DNA of 64,000 nt from NCBI GenBank assembly GCA_963565915.1, contig OY751485.1:3844001-3908000 (forward strand). The letters run 5' to 3'. Numbering within the stretch: the stretch's first letter is position 1; the number at the start of each line of letters is the position of its first letter. Both the position numbers and the translations under genes were made by a program. Shown here in pieces: positions 43,763 to 53,300 of this stretch. Under the pieces are notes generated by a model. That model had not been told where the DNA came from and ran no database searches. It saw only the letters and a program-made list of their open reading frames with translations. Source of the DNA: Entoloma clypeatum (taxonomy: Eukaryota; Basidiomycota; Agaricomycetes; Agaricales; Entolomataceae).

Positions 43763-44196
43763 TGTAAGGGCAACCACTTTCACTTTTCACTTTTCCTTTA
43801 CTTTCCTCCTTTCCTTTCTATTCCACCATCTCCGACGTCCTCCGATCGTATCCGCTGTCTCCGACATCTTATCCGCCTCTCCGCATCTGACGACTCCGCC
43901 CCCATCCGCTACTCCGCACGTCGGATCGCAGGTACTATCATTCATCTTGTTTCCATTCATCCTTCATCGCTACTCCCGATCATTGCTCATCATTCATGTG
44001 TCTCGTTTTATCTCTTATTTCATATCTCATTTTACTATTTATCGCAGCTAGCTTGCAGGGGAATCCTTAGAACTTTCTCTTCGGATCTCCCTTGCAAGGT
44101 ATGTGTTGTATTACTTATTAGACTGCTCAATCTAAACTTCGGATCTCCCTTGCAAGTATCTGAGTTTGAGTCTTGGATCGTAAGGTCGCCCTTACA
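43763..44196 (+). repeat. 3' LTR of chromovirus
   Basis: 434 bp, same length and by eye the same sequence as 38097-38530; followed by GGAGC. Confidence 0.92.
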
Positions 44197-44399
44197 GGAG
44201 CTCTGAGTGAACTCCTGGGGGCCAGACAACTCAAAAGAGACCATAAGCTGTGTGTAGGTGACACAGCTAGGCACTAAGCAAAAGAGGAGGCTTCAAAGTG
44301 AAGCCTCTGGGCCAGATGGGGTAGGTGCAGCTAGAGAGCTGATAGCAATGGGGGTGTTCCCCTGTAGCAGTTGATAGCAGTTAAGGATAGCTTAAAAAA
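44197..44399. repeat. Hairpin array, segment 5
   Basis: Between the chromovirus and the right LTR of the host element: GGAGCTCTGAGTGAACTCC, GTGTAGGTGACAC, GAGGCTTCAAAGTGAAGCCTC. This shows that the array fills the host element to its right end. Confidence 0.78.
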
Positions 44400-44581
44400 T
44401 ATAACAAGAGTTACATGAAAAGCCCTCAATCTCACAGAACAAGGTAAGCTTGACCGAAATCTGGTATTGGCTGTACAATGTCGTGTGAGGTAAAAGGCTT
44501 CCTTTACATAAGTGGCTGTGCTCAGCCTAATATGGTAACTCCAATGACCAACTGATAACCATGCCAATCCCACTTGTTACA
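44400..44581 (-). repeat. Right LTR of hairpin-array element
   Basis: 182 bp, same length as the left LTR; the first dinucleotide is TA instead of TG. Followed by GTATT. Confidence 0.8.
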
Positions 44582-44586
44582 GTATT

Positions 44587-44904
44587 CCTGCAGCATTAGC
44601 TACTCTTCACAACTTCATTCGGATTCATGATCCGCAAGAGGAAGCTGAAGAGTCTGACAATACAGATGATTCACTTGGCAGATCGAACACAGGCAATGAT
44701 TTTGGAAGTGAAGATATTGAAGACAAGGAACCACAGACAGAGGCAACTATCCAATGGGACAGGATTGCAGATGTGATGTGGAATTAGTATCAAGATGTGC
44801 TTCAGGAACAGATAGACACTGGTTTGCTTGATGATGAAGATACCAATGATAACAACACCAATGATGAGTATGACATTGGTAATGAAGACAGTGGTGATAC
44901 ATAG
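44587..44904 (+). pseudogene. Harbinger transposase, C-terminal part beyond the insertion
   Basis: Directly after the second GTATT the frame continues PAALATLHNFIRIHDP, the usual C-terminal block after the catalytic Glu, then an acidic tail rich in Asp, Glu and Asn. One in-frame TAG follows MWN. It joins in sense with the part ending at 20975. Confidence 0.75.
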
Positions 44905-44922
44905 AGGTACAAAGGCTTACGA

Positions 44923-46950
44923 TTATCCCATGTGATTCTTATATATAGAAAGCTCCCTGGAAATATAATTGTCACGAACTTCTCCTGGCTCCAATGCAAG
45001 AAGTGCAGCTGCCTTTGCAGGCATCTTGGAAATCAGAGAAACAAGGTATGACTTATCCACTGCATCCAACCAAGAATTCTTTTGAATATTGATGGTTGCA
45101 TTGAGAATATTTGATTCCAGAGTAACAGCAACCTGTTCGATGGCACCAGCAACCTGATCAAGGGAACCATGGATGCCCTGAAGTAGAATCATGTTCTGAG
45201 AGGCTGCAGAATTGGTATTGGAATTTTTTGACAGGCAGTTGGAATCTGTCCGTGCTGATTTCCATTTCCCTCTGCTACTAGCGGAACGGACTGAGTCACC
45301 CACCAAAGCTGGTGGTGCTGGCGCAAAAGATATTGCCGATGGAGAAGATAATGGCTGTGGGAGAGATGGTGATAGTGGCTGTGACAAAGATGATGATGAT
45401 ACATGTTGTAAAGATAATGGCAACAACAATTGAGAAGGAGACTGAGATGGTGGCTGCAGGAGGGGGGGAGACAATGACAAATGAGACAGAGCAGACAACA
45501 ATGGTGTTAAGTAGGTGAAAAGTCGGAGCTTCGTCGGAGTCCGTCGGAGGTCAGACGTAGGACTGAGACCGGAGCGGAACTCTGGAAATGCGGAGGAACG
45601 ACGAAGGGGAGGGACGTGGCTTCAACATATGTGTTGCGCCGCCGTTTGTTGGATAAGGTGTCCCAATTTCAGGAGATCGGAGGAGAGGTCGGAGGTGCGG
45701 AGGTTCTCGGAAAGATCTCGGTGAGAGACACGTTGATGTGGAAATGGTCGGACGATGTCGGAGTTGTAACTCGGACACAGTACTGAGCTCGTCGAAGGGT
45801 AACGATGGAGGAAGAGCAGTAGATGAGGATGTCGTCGGCGTATTGTACCACAGCGAGGATCTCTGGCATGAACGGGGAGTAGGAGTGAACTTTGTTGATA
45901 TTCGAACTGAGGAACTACAGGTATGGTACGAGCTTAAATATCTAAATGTGATTACTTTACGGAGATGGTCGGAGTAGGTCCGGAGTTGTGGCGTAAGTTG
46001 CCAGCGACTGTAACGAACATCGGAGATGTCGGTTAGTGGACCATGTGGAAAAGGCGATGCATAAGTAAACGGGAATATGAATATGAAATGCATAAAGGCA
46101 TGGAGTTATGAATATGAAATGCACGATGGCAACGTGCGGAGATGCGGAGGTAACGGATGTCCAGAATGTCGGAGGACTATCGGAGTGGATCGGAGATTCG
46201 GAGACGGATATAACAAATGGATCAAGTAGCAAGATTGGATCAAGAGCAAATTTGGAAGGTTGAAAAGGCATTTGGGCGGGCTTGGCAGGAGTAGTCGAGA
46301 TACCTGGTTGGAGAGGTCAATTTGGTGGACATCACTATAGACATATAGCTTACTCAGGGCTTCATCTTCATTATCATCAGATTGATGCAGGCTAACATTG
46401 GAAGTAGTGCCGTGAAAGGAAAACTGGCCAGTGGCAGTTGACAGCAAGACCCAGGACATCACATTGTGATATTGGAATCCCTGCAGTTTGAATGACTTGA
46501 AATTCATCAGACATAGACATAAGAAACGAAGCTAAAAATGATAGATACTGGATTACTGCCTGCATAACCAGCAATAACACTTGACTCTGTAGGGGTACTA
46601 GCCTCACTACTCATCCTTGCACCCATGCCTGAGCTTGAATTAAATTTATTCTTGGCAGTAAATCTACTCTTTAGCTGGATACAATAATATGAGTGGACTG
46701 GAAGTGGCAGGATCAACACCAGTGGTTGAAGAATCAGGCTTACTGATTGCCATTTGGTTCTGGCATGTTTCGAGGTCTTGACTGGGCCTTTGGTATGGAA
46801 AGAGGCAATATGAGCAGCAACAGCAAAGGAGGCCTCCTTGAAGCTGGCAGACCCCATTTTCATAGACTCCTCCTTGAGGAACACAATAAAAGCCTGTGTC
46901 TCCCAATACTTCCAATTGGCTTTGGGTGGCTTCAAGAATTGAGCTTGCAT
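44923..46950 (-). pseudogene. Harbinger Myb/SANT-type accessory gene, interrupted
   Basis: Second gene of the Harbinger element, minus strand. N-terminal exon at 46950-46690: WKYWETQAFIVFLKEES, FKEASFAVAAHIASF, KHARTKWQS, the fungal Myb/SANT-like DNA-binding domain. Middle exons near 46660-46320 (FQYHNVMSWVLLS, DVHQIDLSNQVS). C-terminal exon 45501-44923 with a Ser/Pro/Leu/Gln stretch and a helical end (LLQGIHGSLDQVAGAIEQ). An insertion of about 0.7 kb near 45515-46260 separates the parts. The protein would help the transposase bind its ends. Confidence 0.6.
45515..46260. mobile_element. TCGGA/TCCGA-rich insertion, type unknown
   Basis: Between two exons of the Myb gene lies DNA dense in CGGAG/TCGGA, the same word that marks the gypsy LTRs in this window, and no coding motif. 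It is probably a solo LTR or a non-autonomous derivative in minus orientation, but clear tips and a target duplication were not found. Confidence 0.35.
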
Positions 46951-47003
46951 AGATGTGGATTGGAAAGTTAAGGAGATATGGAGAAGTAAATGATATACAC
47001 AGA

Positions 47004-47421
47004 CACTCCTGACACTGGTAAGTTTTTCTGGAGGAAAAATCTATTGTGAAAAAGGAATCCTCTTTCCTTTGGGTGTATCTTTGAGAAAGATACAAAGTAT
47101 TTCATATAGAAAAATTTTAGGAAAGATATAATGTGTTTCCAAAGTATTTCTTCTGGTAAAACTTTTCATTTTTCCAAGAGTTTTTCTCAAAAATAAACTT
47201 ATTCCATTGTTCAAACAATGGATCTAGTTTTTCCTCAAGAAAAACTGTAGGATAAACAAAAAGTTTTTTGGCTAAAAATATTTGGAAAAAACATTACATG
47301 TTTTCTTGAAAATTTCCATATAAAATACTTTGTATCTTTCTTAAAGATATACCCAAAGGAAAGAGGATTCCTTTTTCATAATGAATTTTTCCTCCAGAAA
47401 GACTTTTCAGTGTCAGGAGTG
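47004..47421. mobile_element. MITE-like inverted-repeat element, 418 bp
   Basis: CACTCCTGACACTG at 47004 is exactly inverted at 47408-47421, and arms continue pairing for about 110 bp (TTTTTCTGGAGGAAAAAT, GGAATCCTCTTTCCTTTGGG). A possible 3-bp duplication AGA flanks it. Lies inside the Harbinger element near its right end. No ORF. Confidence 0.7.
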
Positions 47422-47524
47422 AGAGGACAGAGTAGAAGATGGTAAGAGTTTGGAGGCGACAAATGTGCAATTGTCGGACGGCGAAGCTTATTGCAGAATC
47501 CATCGATGGGTGGTTGCTGCTGTT

Positions 47525-47623
47525 CAACCTCAGTTTGAGCTCCGATGGCCAGCTGATTTGCCATCATCAAATGTTGGTGCACAGCCACAAATTTTTGTGC
47601 AGAAGAGACATCCAAACGAGCTC
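47525..47623 (-). repeat. Right terminal inverted repeat of Harbinger element
   Basis: Inverted copy of 19373-19470, ending CGAGCTC at 47623 with TTA after it. Confidence 0.8.
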
Positions 47624-47626
47624 TTA

Positions 47627-48322
47627 TGCAGCACAACCTGAAATTGCTCTGTGACTTGTGCACTTCAACATCACGATATGATGGTATCATGGACCTACCA
47701 AACAGGTGTGGTATGGCAGCCCCCTAAGTAGACCTGGATTTGGTTCAGGGTCCCATATGGTGGCCCTCCCTGACAAAGAATATTTTTCTGTCATTGACTC
47801 TCAAACCCACACTTTTGTACCCCATGTCAGCAATGATGAATGAAAATCACCCATTTCACCCTCATTGCACAATCCCAAATCAGATTCCATTTTCCATCTT
47901 TGGCTTTGATCTTGATATCCTGTAAAGTAAAATTTGATTTTATTAGTCTATTTTTAGTTTTGAAAATAAGATTCCATTTTCACATTCTATTTTTACTTTC
48001 AAGAAACCGATTTGACATTCTATCTTTAGTTTTTGCAAACACATTTTAATACTGGCTTCAATCCACTCTTCAACTAATGTCTATTCATGTAGGTGGTCAT
48101 CTGTTATGAGACATGCACAGTTTGGCAGAGATGTTTTCCCACATCAAAAGTCACATTTTTATCCCATGCCTGCCAGTGTCACCACATCTCCAGCCAAACA
48201 AAAAATACTACACCAGCATGATTCCAAAGGCTGGGACCTCTGCGCTACATAGTCAGGAAAGTTCAGATGCATCTACAAGAGTCTACATGCTAATGCTCAT
48301 AGCATCAGCAAAAGGGGTCTCC
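47627..48322. other. Non-coding or decayed DNA right of Harbinger
   Basis: AT-rich with several lines of repeated TTTTAGTTTT/CATTCTATTTT words at 47930-48050. Short ORFs only. Nothing identified. Confidence 0.4.
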
Positions 48323-48603
48323 CTTGGATGGTACTTGAAGTGCTTTTGACAGCCAAAGGTGCTTCAAGTCAGTTCCAAGAGGAGGCTTGGGCTTAAGTAG
48401 GACTTAAATGCTATTTAAACCTGCTTTTATGGGACTTGGGCCAACTTGAAAAATTCTGTGATTATTTTCAAAATGTTCCAAGTCAGCCCAAGTCTAGAGA
48501 AAGTAGCTTTAAGTAGCATTTAAGTCCTACTTAAGCCCAAGCCTCCTCTTGGATCTGACTTGAAGCACCTTTGGCTGCCAAAAGCACTTAAGTAGCATCC
48601 AAG
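48323..48603. mobile_element. MITE-like element, 281 bp
   Basis: CTTGGATG at 48323 pairs with CATCCAAG at 48596-48603; arms of about 85 bp are nearly perfect (GCCAAAGGTGCTTCAAGTCAG; CCAAGAGGAGGCTTGGGCTT). AT-rich centre, no ORF. Confidence 0.75.
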
Positions 48604-49670
48604 TAGTATTGGACATTTTTCTGATATACTCCAGACCTTTTCTCATGACCCAACCCTCAATCTGTCCACACATCAATTTCCTCTTGATCTAGTTGTATGC
48701 CCTATCATGGCCCTTCAAGAAGATCAGATAATCTCTGAGGCAGCTCACAAACTATCTCTAGAGATTGAAGGGATCCTTGATTACTTTTATCATCTGCACT
48801 ATCTGCCCCTGCTCATTGAAGCCTGAGAGACAATAGATCAGCTGATCAGAGCAAAAATGGACAAATGGACAAATGCGTCAATGGGCACAAACACCATCTT
48901 ATGAAACTTTGAATGGGAGGAAGGCAATGTTGTCTTTTGCAGTACATCATGTGCATGGCTCAGGTTGCTGAGATTGAATGGCAATGATGTAGCTATGACC
49001 TCATACAACTCTGTTTCATAGACCATCCATTATCTTGGAGAGGTCTCCCTGCATCCAATGGTGTCTGTCTTCCGGCTTGATTTTCCAGCAGTCCTCCAGT
49101 TCTGTGAATGGTTAGGAGGGAAAAAGATGATCAATGAATGCTGCCACGATCTCATGCTGAGAGATGGAAAATGGCTTGTCAAGGTCCTTGGAACATGACT
49201 TCTCCATCCAACCGGTGTTGATGTTGAACTGCTGTTCATGAGGGAATTTACAATTGAAATTGATCTTATATTCAAATGCAAACTGCTTGTCAATCGAAAG
49301 ATCTATGCAGCCCATTATTGGCATAATGGTCACTGGAGGACATGGTTCTGGATTGAGGTGGGTCCTTTCTCATTGAACCTCAAATCTGCTTTTTAAACTG
49401 TCCCTCTGAAGCTGGAGGCTTTGGCAAGTTCTATCTCATGATGTTCATCTTCTGTGTTCTGAGGTGTCGGAAATTGTGATATAGGCTTATGCAAATTGAA
49501 TATGTCAGAAAGTGAAAAGACCAACATTTCTTTCATATCATGCTTCCAAAATCACCATATCTGACTCATGTATCATTCAGCATTCTGCGGAACATCTGAG
49601 TATATCATGCCAGAACTCTTGAGAGTCAAGGATACACCAAGACTGTTGATTGGTGGACACTTGGCATATT
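48604..49670 (+). pseudogene. Decayed protein-coding remnant, unidentified
   Basis: Plus-strand frames read protein-like stretches broken by several stops (ALQEDQIISEAAHKLSLEIE, LDYFYHLHYLPLLIE, FPAVLQFCEWLGGKKMINE, CKLLVNRKIYAAHYWHNGHW). Probably the coding part of an old transposon or a displaced gene. No family recognised. Confidence 0.35.
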
Positions 49671-50189
49671 TAGTGTTCAAGGGTTCAGTCCAGTCTGGTT
49701 TTTTGACCAAAAAATTGATGAACTGGAGACTGGCAGTTTATTTTTTTTTCTCAAAGTCTGAAAAAACTGGACTGGACTGGTAAAGACTAGTTTAAACCAG
49801 TTTAAACTGGTAAAATCCTCAACCATTTATAAACCTACCAAAAGCCTGTTTTTTCAATCAAAAACTTGAAAATATACTCAATTTGTTATCAATAACATGT
49901 TTCTCAAGCATTTTGGATATAAACTCTTGTAAAAATGATTGAAAACTGTATAAAAGAACATCTTTGCCTATAAAAGTACAGTTTTTGAATGAATATATAA
50001 TCAAAAACTAGAACTGGGGGGTGAACCAGTCCAATTGTTTTCCAAATTTGGAGAGACTGGAGACTGGTTGAGCTCAAAATCAGTGAGACCTGAATTGCGC
50101 CAGTTCAGGTCTCTTCCAGTCCAGTCCAGTCCAGTCCAGTCCAGTTTAGATTCATTTTCCAGTTCATAAGACTGAACCCTCAAACACTA
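49671..50189. mobile_element. Non-autonomous element with TAGTGTT...AACACTA ends
   Basis: TAGTGTTCAAGGGTTCAGTC at 49671 is inverted at 50170-50189 with few mismatches. The interior is low-complexity CCAGT/ACTGG (sets of CCAGTCCAGT at 50117-50145; AAACCAGTTTAAACTGG at 49794). No ORF. A relative lies at 51743. Confidence 0.65.
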
Positions 50190-50840
50190 GATGTATTGCT
50201 TTATGAGATGATGGTATATACTCAATCATGAAGTCAAGCTGATATTTCTCTAGATTGGGCTGTCACCATGTTATGATGAGAATGTTAATGCCATATATCA
50301 CCATATCTTGTCTGACCCACCAATTTTCCTGCTGGATATGCCTTCTGATGCACATAGCCCCATGATGGGACCGCTGCAGCGTGACCTGTCAAAGTGCCTC
50401 AGGAAGAATAGAGGAGAAGAGATCAAGAGACACCCATTCTTTCGGAAATATATTGATTGGCATTAGTGTTCAAAAGTCCAGTTTTTAAAAAAATAACATC
50501 AGCAAACTGTAGCAAACACTCCCAAACATGTAGTGTGGTGTAGTGCCATAGCATGTTATAGCAGTGTAACTGAGGGCTATAGCATGATGTAGCAAGATGT
50601 AGTCTTGTAACATACAACTGCCTAAGTATTGTAGTACCCTAGTAAGTCATAGCCTTGTAACACTTCATAACATAGAACTGCTATATCATGATAGTAACCT
50701 AGTAAGCCATACTCACCAATCAATCCTCATGCTTGGGTTTTCTTACATGCAAATGGCATGAGAATACAAAAGAAGACATGAATTATAATATGAAAATGAG
50801 AGCCCTAATGTGTGAACAGTGATGTACATATGCTCCTTGG
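50190..50840. other. AT-rich DNA with short tandem words
   Basis: 50500-50720 repeats GTAGCA/TATAGCA and a degenerate 35-40-bp unit ending CCTAGTAAGTCATA. No gene. Confidence 0.4.
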
Positions 50841-51720
50841 CCCCCCCCTCCCCACTGCCATCGTGTTCTCCATTAGTGTGATTGGCACAGCAGGGTGCTG
50901 TCCCCCACCCTTGCCATGTCCTCTCGCGCCATCCCACCATTCTTAGGCATGTCCTGCCCCACGTGGCGTGGCCATGTTCTCTTGTGCCCTTGCATGTCCT
51001 GCCGTTTTTGTGCATATCCTGCCCTCTCCCCTGCCATTTTTGTGCATGTACTGCCCTTCCTTCCACCGTTCTTAGGCATGTCCCACCCCACTCATCCCTC
51101 GGCAGGCGTGGCCATGTTTCCTTGCACCCTCGCATGTCCTGCCCTTCCCCCCGCTGTTTTTCTGCTGTGGTTGTTGTAGTAGCCCTCCACCCCACCGTCA
51201 CCCACCGCCATTGTGTTCTGTTAGTATGTGTGGTGTGGAACAGCAGGGTGCTCACTGGTAGTGTGGCCTGCATGGCCATCATGCAAATGGAGAGAGGAGG
51301 GGTTCTTTAACTCCCTCCATCTCCCTCACATCTGTCACCTCCCTCCCTCACATCTGCTTCCTCCCCCCATCCTCTTCGTCAACCCCTCCTCTCTCCATTT
51401 GCATGATGGCCATGCAGGCCACACTACCAGTGAGCACCCCGCTGTTCCACACCACACATACTAACAGAACACAATGGCGGTGGGCGACAGTGGGATGGAG
51501 GGCTACTGCAATGACCACAGCAGAAGAACAGCAGGGGGAAGGGCAGGACATGCGAGGGCGCAAGGGAACGTGGCCATGCCTGCCGAGGGACACATGGGGC
51601 AGGACATGCCTAAGAATGGTGGAATGGTGTGAGGGGATGTGGCAAGGGTGGGGGACAGCACCCTGCTGTGCCAATCACACTAACAGAGAACACGACAGTG
51701 GTGGGGGTGGTGGGGAGGGG
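50841..51720. mobile_element. Fold-back (long palindrome) element
   Basis: CCCCTCCCCA...TCGTGTTCT..GTTAGTGTGATTGGCACAG at the left is inverted at the right end (51660-51720). The inner part 51180-51300 (GTGTGGCCTGCATGGCCATC) is inverted at 51395-51480, centre near 51340. The left arm carries an extra copy of a GCATGTCCTGCC-containing segment, so arms are of unequal length. ORFs in this stretch are by-products of the palindrome. Confidence 0.7.
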
Positions 51721-51742
51721 TATTGATACGGTCACCACAGAA

Positions 51743-52680
51743 TAGTATTCAAAAGTTTGGTCTGGTCTGGTCTTTTGGCCAAAAAAAAAAAGACCGAGAC
51801 TGAGACCAGTCTTTCGGCACCACTAATTTTGGAAAAACTGGACTGGACCATGTGAAACTGGTCTTTCCCAGCTGCCACACAAAGACCAATGCTTCACTTC
51901 CACCACCTCAATGGCCATTTCCTCCAGCCTGCCCAACAGCCGCCCTTTGCCCCCAACAGCCTCCTTGTGTGCCCAACAGCCGCCTCTGGTCCCCAATGGA
52001 CCCCACCATGCCCAATGGCCTCTTCGCATCTGCAACGGCCGCCTCTCATCCTCAATGGACCCTGCCCATGCCCAACCGCCTCTTCTCATCTGCAATGGTC
52101 GCCTCTCGTCTGCAACGGCCGCCTTTCATCTGCAACAGCCGTCTCTCATCCCCAATGGACCCCACCCCCGCCCAACGGCATCTTCTCATCTGCAATGGCT
52201 GCCCTTTGCCCCCAACAGCTGCCTCTCATCTCCAATGGACCCCACCTGCGCCCAACAGCCTCTTTGCGTCTGCAACGGCTGCCTCTCAGGACCCTGCCCA
52301 TGCCCAGCCACCTCTTCTTGTCTGCAATGGTCGCCTCTTGTCTGCAATGGCTGCCTCTCATCTGCAACGGCTGCCTGGCCGCCCTTTGCCCCCAATGGCC
52401 CCACTTGGGAGCAGGGCAAAGAGTGACACATGCATTGTGCATGTCTGTAGTACTTTTTTTTGTATATAGTGTAGTACAAAAGGGCCGTGTCAAAGACCAG
52501 TTTGAGACTGGTTTAAACTGGTCTCTGGCTGGTCTCTCAATATATATTTTTTATTGAAACCAAAGACCGGGGGGGCCTTGGAGTGTGAGAGACCAAGACC
52601 GAAGTTTGGTTCTTTTTGGTCCCATTTTTGGTCCCATCCAGTCTGGTTCTGGTTCACTAAGACTGAACCTTGAAACACTA
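51743..52680. mobile_element. Non-autonomous element carrying a minisatellite
   Basis: TAGTATTCAAAAGTTTGGTC at the left and AAGACTGAACC.TTGAAACACTA at the right are inverted, related to the ends at 49671/50189. Between them are GGTCT-rich flanks and the minisatellite described next. Confidence 0.55.
51905..52425 (+). repeat. GC-rich minisatellite, unit about 30-36 bp
   Basis: Degenerate units such as CCTCTCATCTGCAACGGCCG and CAATGGACCCCACC..CGCCCAA repeat about 15 times. Because units lack stops, all three plus-strand frames stay open for 170-220 codons; these are not genes. Confidence 0.8.
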
Positions 52681-53300
52681 CCGCAGAAGAATGGTGGGGC
52701 GAAGGGCGGGACATGTGAATAAGGCGTGAGAAAATGTGGCAATGCACTACTGAGGAACAGGGGTGGGGGGGAGTTTTGAGAGATGCGTGGGGTGGGGGGG
52801 ACTTGTCTTGGGTTTGGTGCGACATTTGGTATCTCTTTTCAGTTCTGTAGTCTTGTAGAATTTGTTTTCAAATGGAAATGATTTCTGATACTACCACTTT
52901 CATGTGTTACAAGTGAATCTGATAAATGAGCCAATATTGCAATTCATAGCATTGAAGAAACACAGTCTGTAGTGATACATAGTCATGAGAGGTTGCTCTG
53001 TAGCACCACAGAGTGATGGCAGCTTGCTATATAGTGATGGCAGGCTGCTACAGAGTGCTACAGAGTGATGGCAGGTTGCTACAGAGCACTCTGGACACTC
53101 CCCAGCATCTCCAGATTTTGCTGATTTGAATTAACCACTAACCAGACCAAACCAAACCAGTGGTTTGGTTAACCAACTTATTTGAGTTAATCAGAATCAG
53201 ACATACCACTGGTTTAAGTTAATCACTTTTGGGGGAAAAAATTAACCAGGCTTAACTGGTTTAAATAGTGTTTTGAAGTCCAGTCCTAAAATTTGGTTTG
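52681..53300. other. Repeat scraps: GATGGCAG-TTGCTA units and TTAACC-rich tract
   Basis: 52980-53100 has short tandem units (GATGGCAGSTTGCTA, CTACAGAGTG). 53130-53280 is a TTAACCA/GGTTAA-rich inverted tract like that at 59530-59705. No gene. Confidence 0.45.

Larger units (their letters stand above)
38097..44196 (+). mobile_element. Intact Ty3/gypsy chromovirus, TSD GGAGC
   Basis: 6100 bp: LTR, gag, pol with chromodomain, polypurine tract (AAGGGGGGG at about 43751), LTR. 5-bp duplication GGAGC at 38092-38096 and 44197-44201; the duplicated bases are one arm of an array hairpin. The two 434-bp LTRs look identical by eye, so insertion is very recent. All catalytic motifs are present. A degenerate relative lies at 60434. 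Confidence 0.92.
20976..44581 (-). mobile_element. 23.6-kb LTR-flanked element filled with a hairpin array (LARD-like)
   Basis: Direct 182-bp terminal repeats (20976-21157, 44400-44581), 5'-TG...CA-3' in the left copy, flanked by a 5-bp duplication GTATT (20971-20975, 44582-44586) inside a transposase codon run that reads through if the insertion is removed. A C-rich tract just inside the left repeat (TATCCCCCTTC, a GAAGGGGGATA polypurine tract on minus) gives a minus-strand orientation. No reverse transcriptase of its own was found; all pol sequences inside belong to later insertions with their own target duplications. Interior DNA is the hairpin array described below. By form it is a large non-autonomous LTR derivative; by content I know no described counterpart. 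A 200-N gap and a repeated segment mean true length may be much shorter. Confidence 0.75.
19373..47623 (+). mobile_element. PIF/Harbinger DNA transposon, split by nested insertions
   Basis: Long inverted ends: GAGCTCGTT at 19373 and its complement ending at 47623, followed on both sides by about 95 bp of imperfect inverted homology that includes AACATTTGATGATGGCAAAT. Target duplication TTA at 19370-19372 and 47624-47626, the expected 3-bp TWA type. The element carries the two genes of this superfamily: a DDE transposase on plus and a Myb/SANT-type DNA-binding gene on minus, convergent. It is interrupted by a 23.6-kb insertion exactly between Arg-Ile and Pro-Ala-Ala codons of the transposase, and by smaller elements in the other gene. 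Confidence 0.85.

Noticed and set aside
21158..44399. tRNA genes as the source of the many hairpins
   Set aside because: Hairpins are isolated stems with tiny loops; no cloverleaf, anticodon arm or T-loop consensus was seen.
45551..46093. Minus-strand ORF of 180 codons
   Set aside because: Falls in the TCGGA-rich insertion with no protein motif and biased composition.
50743..51726. ORFs of 107-179 codons on both strands
   Set aside because: Produced by the long palindrome; left and right arms encode the same peptide in mirror positions.
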